Shown here piece by piece: positions 62,433-64,000 of a stretch of DNA of 64,000 bases. This DNA comes from Pseudoramibacter sp. GTDB lineage: Bacteria > Bacillota > Clostridia > Eubacteriales > Eubacteriaceae. How positions within the stretch are numbered: position 1 is the first letter of the stretch; each line of letters starts with the position of its first letter. The position numbers and the translations under genes are program-made. The DNA lies in NCBI RefSeq assembly GCF_022484225.1, contig NZ_JAKVLT010000001.1:620001-684000 (forward strand), read 5' to 3'. The notes beneath the pieces are model-generated. The model was not told the DNA's origin and did no database searches. It worked only from the letters and a program-made list of their open reading frames with translations.

Positions 62433-64000
62433 ATGAAATTAGAGGATGCGATTCGAAAGGTACCCGGAATCGGGCCAAAGCGGGAAGCCGCACTTTTGGC
62501 CGACGGGATCGAGACGGTCGGTGATTTCCTTGCCCACACCCCCAGAACCTATGTCGACCGGTCCAAACAGGCGGCTCTGACGGAAACGGCAGAGCAGCCG
62601 GTGACGGTCGAAGCGGTGATCACATCAAAAGGGGCAGTTCGCCATATCCGGCGGAATCTGTCCCTTTTTCAATGTCAGATCGAAGACCGTTTTGGCAATC
62701 AAGGCAGGATCACGGTTTTCAATCAGCCCTGGACCAGAGAACATCTGGAAACGGACAAATGGTATTATTTTTTTGGCAAAGTCAGCCGGAAAAAGGGAAC
62801 GGCCGTCATGGTCAATCCCCAGTTTGCGCCGGCGGATCAGCCGGGCCATTTTTTTGATCTGACGCCGGTTTACGGTAAAATCGGCGGCCTCGGCAGCGAA
62901 GGGGTGCACAAAACAGCTGCGCGGATTCTGCGCCCGAAAAGCGAAAAAGATCGTTTAGAGGTGCCGGAGATTCTGCCGGAATCTCTGCGCCAAAAGTATC
63001 ACCTCGAAGGGGCCGAAGCGACGCTGACGGGGCTGCATCTGCCGAAGACCATGGCCGATGTGGAAAAGGCCAAACAGCGCATGAAATTCGAGGAGGCGCT
63101 GAAAATCAACATCGGAATTCTGCGGCACAGCACCGTCGGCGAACCATCGAAGATCGTGCTCCGGGACTTGGCGCCGATTTCCCGCTTTGAAAACGGCCTG
63201 CCTTTCGCCCTGACCCCGGGCCAGGAGAAAGTGCTCGGCGATATCGAGGCGGATCTCAAAAGCGGCAAAGTCATGAACCGGCTGGTCCAGGGCGACGTGG
63301 GCAGTGGCAAGACCATCATCGCCGTCGCCTGCGCCTACTGGATGGCCTTGGGCGGCTATCAGTGCGCCTACATGGCGCCCACCGAAATTCTGGCCCGGCA
63401 GCACGCCCGGAATTTCGACGCGTTCCTGTCGCCCTACGGCATCACTGTCACGCTGATCACCGGGAGCATGAAAGAGAAAGAACGGGCCAACGCCCTGGCG
63501 CATATCGCAAACGGCGAAGCCCAGGTCATTGTCGGCACCCACGCGCTGTTTCAGAAAGACGTGCAGTATTACAATCTGGGCATGGTGATCACCGACGAGC
63601 AGCACCGCTTCGGTGTGCATCAGCGCGGCGTCTTTGCCGAAAAGGGCGAGCGGCCCCACATGCTGGTCATGAGCGCCACGCCGATTCCGAGAACGCTGGC
63701 GCTGACTTTGTACGGAGATCTGGACGTGTCGGTCATCGACACGATGCCCGAAGGGCGCAAGCCGGTCAAGACTTATTTTTACACCGAGAAGGCGATGCCG
63801 AAAATCTTGAGTTTTATGGCGAAGGCGATGTCCAAGGGGCGCCAGTGCCTCATCGTCTGTCCCTTTATCGAAGATTCTTCAGAGATGGCCGACGTCCGGG
63901 ACGCCCAGAGCGTTTACCGCGAGGTGCAGCGGTATTACAAAGGGCTGTACCGCGTCGGCTGCCTCCACGGAAAAATGAGCGCCGCCGACAAACAGGACGT
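62433..64000 (+). CDS. recG: ATP-dependent DNA helicase RecG (3' end cut by window)
   Basis: Helicase that rewinds stalled forks and D-loops; about 522 of the usual 680-700 residues are visible before the window ends. An N-terminal helix-hairpin-helix (VPGIGPKREAALLADGI) and wedge OB domain are followed by the helicase core: Walker A GDVGSGKT (about 289-296), APTEILARQHA, GTHALFQ, DEQHRFG (about 388-394) and SATPIPRTLAL. CxHGKM marks the second RecA domain. ATG at 62433 with GGGCGG upstream. The yloU-yloV-recG order is conserved; the sdaAB genes found between them in Bacillus are absent. Confidence 0.95.
   Translation, partial: MKLEDAIRKVPGIGPKREAALLADGIETVGDFLAHTPRTYVDRSKQAALTETAEQPVTVEAVITSKGAVRHIRRNLSLFQCQIEDRFGNQGRITVFNQPWTREHLETDKWYYFFGKVSRKKGTAVMVNPQFAPADQPGHFFDLTPVYGKIGGLGSEGVHKTAARILRPKSEKDRLEVPEILPESLRQKYHLEGAEATLTGLHLPKTMADVEKAKQRMKFEEALKINIGILRHSTVGEPSKIVLRDLAPISRFENGLPFALTPGQEKVLGDIEADLKSGKVMNRLVQGDVGSGKTIIAVACAYWMALGGYQCAYMAPTEILARQHARNFDAFLSPYGITVTLITGSMKEKERANALAHIANGEAQVIVGTHALFQKDVQYYNLGMVITDEQHRFGVHQRGVFAEKGERPHMLVMSATPIPRTLALTLYGDLDVSVIDTMPEGRKPVKTYFYTEKAMPKILSFMAKAMSKGRQCLIVCPFIEDSSEMADVRDAQSVYREVQRYYKGLYRVGCLHGKMSAADKQD

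Overview
This window is the replication-origin region of a Bacillota chromosome, most likely an anaerobic clostridium of the Eubacteriales. The grounds are the dnaA-dnaN/rpmH-rnpA-yidD-yidC core, the rlmN-prpC-prkC-rsgA-thiN and asp23-fakA-recG blocks, SufCBDSU, a stand-alone [FeFe] hydrogenase, and DnaD plus a DnaC-type loader. The coding DNA is GC-rich for a clostridium. A Eubacteriaceae-like host (Pseudoramibacter/Eubacterium relatives) is a guess. I see no prophage, insertion sequence, CRISPR array or recent foreign DNA.

Left of the origin (1-16.6 kb). On the minus strand, running away from oriC, are dnaA, dnaN, then after a terminator yaaA-recF-gyrB-gyrA-rpe, and further out murA and walJ (cut by the window edge). 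Between 2.3 and 7.3 kb a plus-strand block runs head-on to replication: dnaD, the helicase-loader ATPase, tRNA-Gln(CUG), ogt, a phasin-like small protein and an AarF/UbiB kinase-like protein.

Origin. DnaA boxes lie on both sides of dnaA. One group is upstream (about 16.7-16.85 kb). The second is between dnaA and dnaN (15.11-15.25 kb), where boxes, DnaA-trio-like triplets and an AT-rich stretch follow each other as in the bipartite Bacillus origin.

Right of the origin (17-64 kb), nearly all on the plus strand: rpmH-rnpA-yidD-yidC-jag; mnmE-mnmG-rsmG-noc-parA-parB; an unknown membrane protein; mscS-DUF951; rpsF-ssb-rpsR; yybS-gdpP-rplI-dnaB-rsmI; metG; a two-domain PPK2; sufCBDSU; the hydrogenase; a short MprF-like protein; trpS; dxr-dxs; a small GNAT protein; then rlmN-prpC-prkC-rsgA-thiN, and asp23-fakA-recG (recG cut by the window edge). 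acyP, a LOG-family gene, a CBS-type pyrophosphatase and rpmB are on the minus strand.

The most interesting theme is chromosome organisation. Two perfect parS sites (in mnmE and just before noc) accompany ParA/ParB. A ParB paralogue carries all four residues that define Noc specificity, and a perfect 16-bp Noc-binding palindrome lies inside rsmI, yet the usual N-terminal membrane helix of Noc is not visible. Other points of note are a possible attenuator between rpmH and rnpA, an A1-C72 mismatch in tRNA-Gln, a divergent Rpe away from its usual locus, phased repeats before the hydrogenase gene and a hairpin in the suf leader.
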